From contig PCWF01000049.1 of NCBI GenBank assembly GCA_002796165.1, forward strand, positions 1 to 20,951: a DNA stretch of 20,951 nucleotides, in the 5' to 3' direction. The notes beneath the pieces are model-generated. The model saw only the letters and a list, made by a program, of their open reading frames with translations. It was not told the DNA's origin and ran no database searches. Positions within the stretch are counted from its first letter, which is position 1. The number at the start of each line of letters is the position of its first letter. Below are positions 1-7,966 of this stretch, one piece after another. The DNA is from Nitrospinae bacterium CG11_big_fil_rev_8_21_14_0_20_56_8 (lineage in GTDB: Bacteria; Nitrospinota; Nitrospinia; Nitrospinales; VA-1). The translations under genes and the position numbers were made by a program.

Positions 1-384
1 GTTGATGTATACCCCAAAACAGAGAAGGGTGAAAAAAACCAGGTTTTCGTAGGGATTGATAACCCGGATGAAAAAACTGCAGATCACCGCAAGCGTCACG
101 TTGGCCAGCGGACCGGCCAAGGCAACATACATCATGTCCCGCTTGGGGTCATTAAAATTTCGCCAATCCACCGGCACCGGCTTGGCCCACCCAAACCCCA
201 CGAAATAAAAAAACAGGACCCCGACAATATCCAGGTGTTTGAGCGGATTGAAACTGAGCCGTCCCAGCCGTTGTGCGGTGTCATCCCCCAGCCAGTAAGC
301 CACCCGGCCATGCGAGTACTCGTGAACCGTCAGCGAAAACAGGATCACTGGAATCATGATAATCAGCAATTGAGCTTTCGTCAA
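1..384 (-). CDS. Site-2 protease-like M50 family metallopeptidase (partial, C-terminus off window)
   Basis: This is the N-terminal ~128 residues of an integral-membrane zinc protease, read leftwards and cut by the window edge. It contains VHEYSHG, the HExxH zinc site with the catalytic Glu, at about residues 20-26 within a first hydrophobic helix. The segment FNPLKHLDIVG then follows, as in the short bacterial M50 proteins that lack a PDZ domain. Further hydrophobic stretches and LAGPLANV, a membrane-motif segment typical of M50, complete what is visible. Such enzymes cut transmembrane substrates within the bilayer; the substrate here is unknown. The start is uncertain: the frame is open upstream to a stop near 472, TTG at 384 gives an N-terminus of normal length, and ATG at 357 would begin only 11 residues before the HExxH motif. 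Neither has a clear Shine-Dalgarno. The family call is firm and the start is weak. Confidence 0.85.
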   Translation of the reverse strand, partial: MTKAQLLIIMIPVILFSLTVHEYSHGRVAYWLGDDTAQRLGRLSFNPLKHLDIVGVLFFYFVGFGWAKPVPVDWRNFNDPKRDMMYVALAGPLANVTLAVICSFFIRVINPYENLVFFTLLCFGVYIN

Positions 385-502
385 AATCGAATCCAGGGAA
401 AAATCACAACAGAAACGGAGCGCGATCCGTCGAACGCGAAGAGATCGGATTCGGTCCACGCGGGGAGCCGGTCAATGAAATCCAGAAACGCCCCTGCCCA
501 GT

Positions 503-682
503 CTGGCAGGATGCTGAAAAACTCTTTCGGGTGTCATTCTGAGCCGCAATGCGGCGAAGAATCTTGCCCGAACCCCTTGCCCAGTTTTAATTTACCAATC
601 CGGCTGGATCCTTCGCGGAGTTTATCCTGAGCTTGCGAAGGAGTCAGGATGACATTTTCGTAGTTTTTCAGCATCCAGCCAG
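503..682. repeat. MITE-like palindromic element with 21 bp terminal inverted repeats
   Basis: The two ends are inverted copies: 503-523 (CTGGCAGGATGCTGAAAAAC then T) matches the reverse complement of 662-682 at 20 of 21 positions. After a variable 7-8 base stretch the arms match again (TGTCATTCTGA on the left against TGTCATCCTGA from the right). The interior holds smaller hairpins: GCCGC-AAT-GCGGC at 543-555, and CTTCGC (611-616) with GCGAAG (634-639). No convincing coding sequence lies within it, so any transposition would need help in trans. No clear target-site duplication is visible. The rest of the gene-free stretch, 385-502 and 683-795, shows nothing recognisable. The structure is seen directly; calling it a miniature inverted-repeat element is inference. 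Confidence 0.75.
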
Positions 683-795
683 TTAAAGGGAACCTCTGAA
701 AACCGCCGTTTGCCAATCGATCGTTTTAACCAAAGAGCAAGCCGCCGGGCAAATCGTAAAATCGAGAATACGGAGAAACTCCCTATAAATAAATT

Positions 796-838
796 ACAAA
801 AACCCGGCGCCATGCGCAACATAATAGGATACCGGGTT
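796..838 (-). terminator. Probable intrinsic terminator of the family 2 glycosyltransferase gene
   Basis: On the minus strand, AACCCGG (838-832) pairs with CCGGGTT (807-801), followed directly by a run of T residues (802-798). The 5' arm overlaps the stop codon of the glycosyltransferase. The loop of about 24 bases is longer than usual, which lowers confidence. Confidence 0.5.
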
Positions 839-1590
839 CATCCCCCCCCGGCGTCGATGGACCTCGTCTTGGCATACTTGAGGAAGGTATAAAACGCCAT
901 GGCCGCGGCAATGAATAACCCCAGGAACCCTTCCCGGAACCCCTGCCGCAAAAAAAATGTTTTCAGGAACATCCAGGGCGGCCTCAGGCACAAGTGGGTC
1001 CAGCCTGCTTTCCAGCCCGCGCGGCTTTTTTCCAGCGCATAGAGCGTCGAGTAACGATTCTGCCGCCGGACATAATCCTCCATATCCGTGAAAGAATGGT
1101 GGATCAGCGGCTCGCGCAACGAACCCACATCGTCGTCGGGAAACAGTTTTTCGTGCACCAGCCCTTCCGAAAACCGCACCTGGAGTTTGTCATACAACCG
1201 GATGATACGGTCCGGATACCACCCCCCATAACGAATCCAGCGCTTCCCGAAAAAATTTTTCCGGGGGAAATCATAAGCCCGGTGCACAAATTTCTCCCTC
1301 AGCAGAGCTTTAATTTCCTCCGCACCTTCGGGCGAGACCTCTTCATCGGCGTCGAGATTCAGAATCCATCGGTTTTTGGCCAGGGCGGCGCAGAGGTTTT
1401 TCTGCTTGCCGTAACCCTGCCAGGTTTCCTGTTCCACCCGAACCCCATACCGTTGGCAGATTTCAACGGTCCGATCCGTGCTGAATGAATCCAGAACCAC
1501 GATTTCATCGGCCCATTGAACACTTCTCAGACACCGGTCAATATTTTTTTCCTCATTATATGTAATAATTGTAATCGAAAGTTTTTCCAC
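838..1590 (-). CDS. Family 2 glycosyltransferase, WaaE/LgtF-like
   Basis: This is a 250-residue GT-A fold glycosyltransferase. The N-terminus SITIITYNEEKNIDRCL is the nucleotide-sugar-binding start of GT2 enzymes, followed by ADEIVVLDSFSTDRT. The metal/UDP-binding DxD region is LNLDADEEV at about residues 78-85. The pattern of YGKQKN, WILNLDADEE and a C-terminal hydrophobic segment (about residues 222-240) resembles lipopolysaccharide core beta-glucosyltransferases of the WaaE/LgtF type, so it probably acts on the cytoplasmic face of the inner membrane in LPS or glycan assembly. The start is GTG at 1590; the Shine-Dalgarno is poor, with a GGGGA about 12 bases upstream. It is divergent from the large polysaccharide operon and shares its upstream region. 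The acceptor sugar cannot be told from sequence. Confidence 0.9.
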   Translation of the reverse strand: MEKLSITIITYNEEKNIDRCLRSVQWADEIVVLDSFSTDRTVEICQRYGVRVEQETWQGYGKQKNLCAALAKNRWILNLDADEEVSPEGAEEIKALLREKFVHRAYDFPRKNFFGKRWIRYGGWYPDRIIRLYDKLQVRFSEGLVHEKLFPDDDVGSLREPLIHHSFTDMEDYVRRQNRYSTLYALEKSRAGWKAGWTHLCLRPPWMFLKTFFLRQGFREGFLGLFIAAAMAFYTFLKYAKTRSIDAGGG

Positions 1591-1677
1591 CCGATAACCA
1601 TCCCCAGGCCAATCCCGTCAGAAATTCACCCGAATTGACCCCGCAGAATTCTCAGTTTTTTCCCATCCACCAAGAGG

Positions 1678-1706
1678 ATTATACCACTTAATTTATCTCC
1701 TCTCAT
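1678..1706 (-). promoter_or_regulatory. Predicted sigma-70-type promoter for the divergent glycosyltransferase
   Basis: On the minus strand there is a perfect -10 TATAAT (1683-1678). A 4-of-6 -35, ATGAGA (1706-1701), lies 17 bases upstream. Transcription would start near 1671, giving an ~80 base leader before the GTG at 1590. Confidence 0.5.
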
Positions 1707-1724
1707 AACCGATAACTAATTAAT

Positions 1725-1754
1725 TTTACTGATTTTCTGTTAAATTGTGATAAT
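1725..1754 (+). promoter_or_regulatory. Predicted extended -10 promoter for the polysaccharide operon
   Basis: The -10 GATAAT (1749-1754) is preceded by TGT, an extended -10 TGn. TTTACT (1725-1730) sits 18 bases upstream as a -35. The start point would be near 1761-1763, only a few bases before the GTG at 1766. This supports the ATG at 1826 as the true start of the first gene, with a ~65 base leader. Confidence 0.5.
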
Positions 1755-1825
1755 ATATTCCGGCGGTGAAAACAGGTCCCATTCACCCGCACCCCGAACC
1801 TAAATTCACGGGAAACGGATCGCCC

Positions 1826-3349
1826 ATGTTTGAAAACGATACTCTGGAAGGAATATTGGATACCCTCCTCTCGCTGGTCCAGTCCATCGGGAACATGATC
1901 GGCGAAATTCTCGCTCTGGAACATTCCGAGCTTTTTCAAACCATTCAGCCTTATCTTCTTCAAATTCTGGATGACCCCCTGCTTCTTGCGGGGGCTTTCG
2001 TGGTGTGTTTTGGCCTCCCTTACGCCTATTTCAAGATCCGGAAAATAAATCGGGAGGCTGAAGAGACGTTTGAGGAGTTGGAGGAGAGCGACCTCCAGGA
2101 ATTTGATGAGGATGAAGTGGAAAAACCCCTGTTCCCCCAGACGGCTTTCCGCTCCGCCCATGCCAAATCCCAACCCATGCCGGCCAGGGCGCATGAAGAA
2201 AAGGACGAGGACGAAAATCTTGAGGATCTCGAAATGATCGCCATGGGCCTCGAAGAAGATGAGGAAGAAACCGGATTCAAATCCCGGGGCGAACCGGTTC
2301 AGGCCAATCATAAACCCCTTGAGCAAACCCAGGATGAGATCCACCTGGAAGAGGAGGATTTAAGTCCCGAGCTTACCGAATTAATGAAAAACGCCTTCGA
2401 GCTGGACGAGGAATCCCCATCGGTCACCGCTTCCCTGGCCGAAGACAAACTTTCCGAAGAAGACCTGCAGGACCAGGCGATTATGGACCTCCAGGCCGAG
2501 ATGGAAGAGTCGATCAACCGCCTGACCGAGCACCTGACGCAGAAACCGGAGGGAACCCCGGTCTCCGAACCTGCTCCGCCGGAACCCACCGCCGAGGTCG
2601 ATGAGGACTGGAAGTCCATGATGAGCGAGACCTTCGACTGGGAAAATGAGGGCATGGACGCGCCGGTCATAGAGGACGAGACTCTGGAAGAGGAATCGAT
2701 CATGGACCTCCAAAAGGAAATGGAAGAGTCCATCAACAAGATTAGCGAGGAAATTTCAAAGCCCGTGGGAATTACTCCCAATTTCGACTATTCCGAGGAG
2801 TTGGAGGAAATCGAAAAGGAGGCCGAAACGGAAGAACTGCTGGCTTCGTTACAGAAACCCCCGCCGAGGATCAGCTCCGCGTCCCTGGCGGAAGAATTGA
2901 CCCTGGATGAATCGCTCCTCAAATTCGACGAACCCCCGGCCCCACCGAAACCCGTGCGGGAGCCTGCCGCACCGGTTCCACAGCCGGAACCCGTGGCCCG
3001 GGAAGAGCGGAAAGGGGTCAAACCCCCGCCTCCTCGTCCTCCCGCTCCAAAACCGATTTTGGAAGAAAAGGAGGGAGAGCCTTTGTTCTCTGAAATCCTG
3101 GAAAAAACCGTTTCGGCAAAAACCGATCAGTTGGTCAGCCGGTTGAAGGAATTCCAGGACAAGCTGGAAGGACGGTTTCAATCCTTGGAATCGGGAAGCG
3201 TGGGACACGGCACCCCCGTTCCCAGGCGGGACAGGACGTATGAACGGGCGGAAATCCATTACGAGCGCCGACGGCCCCTGGTGAATGACCGGGAATATAT
3301 CCGCCTTCTGGAATCGTTTATTTTTCTGGACTCCCAAAAAAAGAGATGA
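1826..3349 (+). CDS. Acidic single-pass membrane protein with internal repeat, unknown function
   Basis: I do not recognise this 507-residue protein. A hydrophobic segment, about residues 52-69 (LLLAGAFVVCFGLPYAYF), is followed by a basic KIRKIN stretch, which suggests one membrane anchor with the bulk cytoplasmic. The rest is strongly acidic and low in complexity, with Glu/Asp-rich coiled-coil-like stretches, then a Pro-rich linker (about 370-415). A near-identical repeat occurs twice, IMDLQAEMEESINR at 219-232 and IMDLQKEMEESINK at 292-305. A more ordered C-terminus includes a helical stretch (TDQLVSRLKEFQDKLEGRF) and ends LVNDREYIRLLESFIFLD. I chose ATG 1826 over the in-frame GTG 1766 because the predicted promoter leaves almost no leader for the latter. 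It lies 24 bases before a MinD-like ATPase gene, so the two probably act together, perhaps as membrane partner or adaptor; this is inference. Confidence 0.8.
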   Translation: MFENDTLEGILDTLLSLVQSIGNMIGEILALEHSELFQTIQPYLLQILDDPLLLAGAFVVCFGLPYAYFKIRKINREAEETFEELEESDLQEFDEDEVEKPLFPQTAFRSAHAKSQPMPARAHEEKDEDENLEDLEMIAMGLEEDEEETGFKSRGEPVQANHKPLEQTQDEIHLEEEDLSPELTELMKNAFELDEESPSVTASLAEDKLSEEDLQDQAIMDLQAEMEESINRLTEHLTQKPEGTPVSEPAPPEPTAEVDEDWKSMMSETFDWENEGMDAPVIEDETLEEESIMDLQKEMEESINKISEEISKPVGITPNFDYSEELEEIEKEAETEELLASLQKPPPRISSASLAEELTLDESLLKFDEPPAPPKPVREPAAPVPQPEPVAREERKGVKPPPPRPPAPKPILEEKEGEPLFSEILEKTVSAKTDQLVSRLKEFQDKLEGRFQSLESGSVGHGTPVPRRDRTYERAEIHYERRRPLVNDREYIRLLESFIFLDSQKKR

Positions 3350-3373
3350 ATCCACGGGGCCTCGACACGACGA

Positions 3374-4351
3374 ATGACGGTATCCTCTAAAATCATCGCA
3401 GTTGGCGGCGGCAAGGGCGGAATCGGCAAAAGCATCATTTGCACCAACCTTGCCGTCGGCATGGCCTTGAGCGGGCAGGACGTCGTGCTCATGGACACCG
3501 ACTTCGGCGCCTCCAATCTGCATGCCCTGCTGGGAATCAGCAATCCCAGGCATGGATTCCAGGATTTCTTCACCTCCCCCCTGATCGATCCCCGTTCGCT
3601 TTTGATCGACACGGGAATTGAAAACCTCAAATTCGTCAGCGGGGCGGGTGACAATCCCGGTAGCGCCAACATCGGGCCGGAACAGATCCAAACCATCATT
3701 TCCTTCATTCACAGTCTCAAGGCCGACATGGTGCTCCTCGACATGGGGCCCGGCACCAACTATAACGTCATCGACTTTTTCAATATCGCCGACCAGTCCG
3801 TGGTGCTGACGACCCCCGAGATGACCTCGGTCATGAAAACGTTCAGCTTCATCCGCGCCAGCCTGTTCCGCAAATTCCATAAGAAATTCGACGGCCATCC
3901 CGAATTGCAGAGAATGGTGGATCATTCGAACCCGGGCCATGCCGATGTGGAAACCTACACGGTCGATCTGCTCAAGGATAAACTCGGCAAGACCGCTCCC
4001 GACCTGGTCAACGCGATCGAGGAAGAGGTGCGGCAATACCATCCTGGCCTGGTCGTCAACCGCGTACGGAACCGGCGGGACATCCAGGTCGGCGATAATC
4101 TCATTCAACTCGTGCAGAAGTATCTCGGGATGGAGATGGAATACCTCGGCTATATCATCGACAGCGACCGCGTACGCGACTCGGTCGACGAAATGGTTCC
4201 CTTTTTGATCAAAGATCCCCAAAGCAAACCTTCCGAGAATCTTCAGCAGATCATCGGGGCGCTGACGCATAGCGATCTCCACCTGGTCAAGCAGGATGGA
4301 AATATTTTCGTCTCCAAACAGGTGCGGCTGGGTTCCGGCTGGAACGTCTGA
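3374..4351 (+). CDS. MinD/ParA-family P-loop ATPase
   Basis: This is a 325-residue SIMIBI-class ATPase. The deviant Walker A motif GGGKGGIGKS lies at residues 11-20, with its signature Lys at 14. DTDFGASN follows at 41-48 (switch I/A' box), and Walker B MVLLD at 119-123 is followed by MGPGTN. FlhG/MinD-type proteins of this class dimerise on ATP and position or count cellular machines. Compared with MinD it has a longer middle part (about 165-215), and no clear amphipathic membrane-targeting helix is seen at the C-terminus. The ATG has little Shine-Dalgarno, and the gene sits 24 bases after the acidic membrane protein gene and 42 bases before the oxidoreductase gene. No flagellar genes are in view, so a role in placing or regulating the polysaccharide machinery is plausible but inferred. 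It is not a BY-kinase: I see no Tyr-rich tail or Wzz domain. Confidence 0.9.
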   Translation: MTVSSKIIAVGGGKGGIGKSIICTNLAVGMALSGQDVVLMDTDFGASNLHALLGISNPRHGFQDFFTSPLIDPRSLLIDTGIENLKFVSGAGDNPGSANIGPEQIQTIISFIHSLKADMVLLDMGPGTNYNVIDFFNIADQSVVLTTPEMTSVMKTFSFIRASLFRKFHKKFDGHPELQRMVDHSNPGHADVETYTVDLLKDKLGKTAPDLVNAIEEEVRQYHPGLVVNRVRNRRDIQVGDNLIQLVQKYLGMEMEYLGYIIDSDRVRDSVDEMVPFLIKDPQSKPSENLQQIIGALTHSDLHLVKQDGNIFVSKQVRLGSGWNV

Positions 4352-4393
4352 TCCGAATTCGCCATTGTCCATCCCAAATCACGGAGAACGCTC

Positions 4394-6541
4394 GTGAAAC
4401 AGGTTCTCATCAGGCAGGGCCGGGCGGTCATTGAGGAAGTGCCCGCCCCAAGGGTCGAGCCGGGAACCGTCCTGGTCCAGGTCGACCACTCCTGCATCTC
4501 CGTCGGAACGGAGATGAGCGCCCTGAAATCGGGCCAGAAACCCCTCTGGAAACGCGCCCTGGAAAATCCGAAAGCGGTCCGCACCACCCTGCAGATGGTA
4601 GCCAATCAGGGTTTTACGCGCACCAAAAGCCAGGTCCAGGGAAAACTTTCCGCCGGGCAACCCACCGGGTATTCCGCCGCGGGAATAGTCACGGAGACCG
4701 GGTCCGGAGTGGAGGACCTGAAACCGGGAGACCGTGTCGCCTGCGCCGGAGCCCAGTTCGCCCATCACGCCGAATACATCGTCGTGCCCCGCAATCTTGT
4801 CGTACCCATTCCGGGATCCCTCGACTTCGCCGCCGCCAGCACCGTCACGCTCGGAGCCATCGCCCTGCAGGGGGTGCGCCGCGCCAATCCGACCCTGGGC
4901 GAAACCTTCGTCGTGATCGGACTCGGCATTCTGGGCCAGCTGGCCGCCCAGCTTCTCAAGGTCAACGGTTGCCGGGTGATCGGTTCCGATCTGGATTCCA
5001 CCCGCATCAAGCAGGCTCAAGGTCTGGGCATGGCCGCCGCCGTGCCGCCGGAAGATCCCAATCCGGTCGGCCAGGTCCTTCGGCTCACCTCGGGAATCGG
5101 GGCCGATGGGGTCATCATCACCGCTTCCTCCGATTCGGACGAGATCGTTTCAACCGCGTTTCAAATGTGCCGGAAAAAAGGCCGCGTGGTGCTGGTGGGA
5201 GACGTGGGACTTCATCTCCGGCGGGAAGATTTTTACAAAAATGAAATCGACTTTTTAATCTCCTCCTCCTACGGGCCGGGAAGATACGACAAAAAATATG
5301 AAGAAGACGGACAGGACTATCCGCCCGGTTACGTGCGCTGGACCGAGAACCGGAATATGCAGGAATTCCTTCGCCTCCTGGAAGAAGAAAAGGTCCAGGT
5401 CCATCCCCTGATCCTTCATGTCTATCCGCTCGCCGAGGCGCCTAATGCCTATGAAGTGCTCAACGGGGATTTCAAACGTCCGCTTTTTGCCCTGTTTTCC
5501 TACCCGTCCGGGGAGACCGCAACCCCTCCGGCGAGGATGGTGCCCAATCCCGCCGCGCTTCCCGGCGTGGAAGGGCAGATCCGGATCGCGCTGATCGGCG
5601 CCGGAGGATTCGCCCGCGCCATGCACCTGCCGAATCTTCAAAAGCTGTCGTCCTTGTTCCACCTGCGCGCCATCATGAGCCGTGCCGGCCATTCCGCCGC
5701 CGCCGCGGCCAAACAATTTGGCGCTTCCTACTCCACGACCGATCCGGACAAACTTCTGGCCGATGACAAAATCGACGCCGTTCTCATCGCCACCCGGCAC
5801 GACTCCCACGCCGAACTGGTTCTCAAGGCTCTGCAGGCAGGCAAACACGTTCTGGTCGAAAAACCCCTCGCGCTCAACGAAGAGGAATTGCAGTCCATCG
5901 CCGCCTTTTACGATTCGTTTCCGAAAGATCGAACGCCGCCCCTGCTCATGACCGGATTCAATCGCCGCTTCTCCCCCTTCGCCCAGCGGATCAATCAACT
6001 CCTGAGCGGGAGGACGCAACCCCTCATCATGGACTATCAGATGAACGCCGGGTTCCTGCCCAATGACCATTGGGTGCATCAGGAAGCCGGTGGCGGAAGA
6101 AATATCGGCGAAGCCTGCCACATTTACGATCTGATGACGTTCTGGACCCAGGCAAAGATCAAAACGGTGGAGGCCCGAACCATTCGTCAAAGCAGGCTGT
6201 ACCGGACCGATGATAATTTCATAACCACCCTGACTTTCGAGGACGGGTCCCTGGCCACCCTGGTGTACACGTCCATGGGACACAAGGATTACCCGAAGGA
6301 ACACCTGGAAATGTTCTTTGACGGGAAGGTCATCGCGTTGAGCGATTACCGGAGACTCCGCGTGGCGGGCTTGGCCGAAAAGGGGCTGGAAACCAAGTTT
6401 CCCGAGAAGGGCCACCGGGAAGAACTGGAAGCCTTTGCCCGGGCCGTTCAACAAGGCGGCGAGTGGCCCATCCCGCTCTGGCAACAGTTGCAGGCGATGC
6501 AAATCGCTTTCCAGGTCCAAAAACACCTGCTCACTTCCTGA
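4394..6541 (+). CDS. Two-domain oxidoreductase: MDR-type dehydrogenase fused to Gfo/Idh/MocA dehydrogenase
   Basis: This 715-residue protein joins two NAD(P)-dependent oxidoreductases. Residues 1 to ~375 resemble the zinc-type alcohol dehydrogenase (MDR) family: CISVGTEMSAL near the N-terminus, GDRVACAGAQFAHHAEY, and the Rossmann motif GLGILG at 176-181. The four-Cys structural zinc lobe is not seen. From ~397 a second Rossmann domain begins (GAGGFA at 402-407) and carries the EKP motif of Gfo/Idh/MocA enzymes at 489-491, then GGGRNIGEACHIYD. Fused proteins of this layout are known from exopolysaccharide clusters, usually near heparinase II/III genes, as here. Substrates are likely nucleotide sugars or sugar-derived intermediates, but are unproven. 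The start is GTG with GGAG seven bases upstream. The stop overlaps the next start (TGATG). Confidence 0.92.
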   Translation: MKQVLIRQGRAVIEEVPAPRVEPGTVLVQVDHSCISVGTEMSALKSGQKPLWKRALENPKAVRTTLQMVANQGFTRTKSQVQGKLSAGQPTGYSAAGIVTETGSGVEDLKPGDRVACAGAQFAHHAEYIVVPRNLVVPIPGSLDFAAASTVTLGAIALQGVRRANPTLGETFVVIGLGILGQLAAQLLKVNGCRVIGSDLDSTRIKQAQGLGMAAAVPPEDPNPVGQVLRLTSGIGADGVIITASSDSDEIVSTAFQMCRKKGRVVLVGDVGLHLRREDFYKNEIDFLISSSYGPGRYDKKYEEDGQDYPPGYVRWTENRNMQEFLRLLEEEKVQVHPLILHVYPLAEAPNAYEVLNGDFKRPLFALFSYPSGETATPPARMVPNPAALPGVEGQIRIALIGAGGFARAMHLPNLQKLSSLFHLRAIMSRAGHSAAAAAKQFGASYSTTDPDKLLADDKIDAVLIATRHDSHAELVLKALQAGKHVLVEKPLALNEEELQSIAAFYDSFPKDRTPPLLMTGFNRRFSPFAQRINQLLSGRTQPLIMDYQMNAGFLPNDHWVHQEAGGGRNIGEACHIYDLMTFWTQAKIKTVEARTIRQSRLYRTDDNFITTLTFEDGSLATLVYTSMGHKDYPKEHLEMFFDGKVIALSDYRRLRVAGLAEKGLETKFPEKGHREELEAFARAVQQGGEWPIPLWQQLQAMQIAFQVQKHLLTS

Positions 6542-7956
6542 TGGCCACGCCCCGCCCGGAGGAAACCGGATGCCAAAAATGGATTCGCCTGACCCTCACC
6601 TTCGCCAGCCGGCACTTCCTCCCGCTCATGGCGGGAATGTCCCTGCTGGTCATGGGACTCAACTTCGACTCTCAGGGGATGTCCGGAATTCTTCCGCATT
6701 ACCGTGACTTCCGGCAAATCATCCTTTCCGGATTCGATCCCCATGCCGTTCCCCAAGCCACCCCCACCTTCCCCATGTGGGGATACGGATGGGTCTTCCT
6801 GATCACCGAGAACCGCCTGGCCTTGTTCCTCTTTCAGAACGCTCTGGCGGTCGCCTCCGCATATTTCCTTGTCCGGCACCTTGAATCCTCGGGGCGCCTC
6901 CAGGAAAAATCGGCATCGGCCCTCAAGTGTTTCCTGATCGTCTCGATACCCTGGTACGCCTTCCACTCGGTGCGCTGGCCTTACAGTACCGCCGTCAGCC
7001 TGATCCTGCTGTCGCTCCTGGGATGGGTTCGCGGGATGACCGCACCCACAGCCGGGATCCGGGGCCTGATCGCCTCCGGACTCGCCTTCGGGTTGGCGTT
7101 GAATTTTCGATCCGACTACTACCTGATGCCGGTGGGATGGGCGCTCATCACCGCCGCGGTTTTTAACTTTCGAATCCGGGAACTCCGGAAAATCGCCGTC
7201 TGGACCGTCTCCGTTTACCTGATGCTGGTCCCCTGGGCGCTGTATGCAAAGAAAGCCACCGGTCATTATCTCCTCACTTCGACCAATTCGGGCGCGGTGT
7301 TGTTCATGGGACTGGGAACTCTCCCGGATAACACATGGGGGATCACTCCATTCGACGGAGACCCGCTCTTGCGGTCTCTGGTCAAGGAAAAATTCGGCGA
7401 GGTCACGCCTTACACGGTCTATGAAAAAGACCGGTTTCTCAAGCAGGAGTTTTTCAAACGGGTCGCGGACGACCCGGGTGAATTTGCGCGCAAGGTTTTT
7501 TATACCTTCAGGACGCTTTTGCTCGGCGGCGTGTATCATGGCGAGTTTTATGAATCCCCCGATTGCCATCCCGATTGCTATCGGCAGTTTACCGAACGCC
7601 GCATCCATCTTTTTCATCATCCACTCCGAATTTTCAACTATGCCCCATCGGAGCTTGCGGCCATCGCGCTCCACACCGCGTCGGCCCTCATCGGAATTTT
7701 CGTGGTCTTTTTTTCTCTGGCCCTCTCTCCCTGTACGCTGTATGTTTCCCTGAAGCAAAAGGATGTCTTCTTCCTGCTCCTGCTGGCGATCCTCGCCTAT
7801 CAAACCCTGTTGATCCTGATCTCCAATTTTTTAAACAGCTACATGGCCAACGTATACCTGTACCATCTGGTCAACCTTTGTTATGGTTTCCAGGAGCTCG
7901 GGAAAATCAGTCCCTCCTTTCTAAAAGGCCCGCTCAGGGCTAATGGTAAAAATTAG
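6541..7956 (+). CDS. Polytopic membrane protein, GT-C glycosyltransferase-like (or polymerase)
   Basis: This 471-residue protein has roughly ten or more hydrophobic segments spread from about residue 30 to 450. An N-terminal helix is followed by a loop with YRDFRQIILSGFDPHAVP. A larger, polar, probably periplasmic part (about 245-350) includes SGAVLFMGLGTLPDN. This plan resembles lipid-linked-sugar-dependent GT-C enzymes (ArnT/PMT, GT39-like), which add sugars outside the inner membrane. With no other candidate in the window it could instead serve as a Wzy-type polymerase; sequence alone does not decide. I chose ATG 6541, which overlaps the upstream stop as TGATG, over the in-frame GTG at 6463, which would lie deep inside the preceding gene. 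The family assignment is tentative, but the membrane topology is clear. Confidence 0.75.
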   Translation: MATPRPEETGCQKWIRLTLTFASRHFLPLMAGMSLLVMGLNFDSQGMSGILPHYRDFRQIILSGFDPHAVPQATPTFPMWGYGWVFLITENRLALFLFQNALAVASAYFLVRHLESSGRLQEKSASALKCFLIVSIPWYAFHSVRWPYSTAVSLILLSLLGWVRGMTAPTAGIRGLIASGLAFGLALNFRSDYYLMPVGWALITAAVFNFRIRELRKIAVWTVSVYLMLVPWALYAKKATGHYLLTSTNSGAVLFMGLGTLPDNTWGITPFDGDPLLRSLVKEKFGEVTPYTVYEKDRFLKQEFFKRVADDPGEFARKVFYTFRTLLLGGVYHGEFYESPDCHPDCYRQFTERRIHLFHHPLRIFNYAPSELAAIALHTASALIGIFVVFFSLALSPCTLYVSLKQKDVFFLLLLAILAYQTLLILISNFLNSYMANVYLYHLVNLCYGFQELGKISPSFLKGPLRANGKN

Positions 7957-7966
7957 AGGTCCCTTT

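Noticed and set aside
235..630. 131-residue plus-strand open frame
   Set aside because: It runs antisense through the M50 protease and into the palindromic repeat; its composition is not protein-like.
2849..4372. Long 507-residue minus-strand open frame
   Set aside because: It lies antisense to the MinD-like ATPase and acidic protein genes, has no recognisable domain, and is explained by low stop-codon frequency in GC-rich antisense sequence.
5255..6526. 423-residue minus-strand open frame
   Set aside because: It is antisense to the Gfo/Idh/MocA half of the fused oxidoreductase and has no domain signature.
6463..6540. Upstream GTG start for the membrane protein
   Set aside because: It would overlap the oxidoreductase gene by 79 bases; ATG 6541 gives the usual TGATG coupling.
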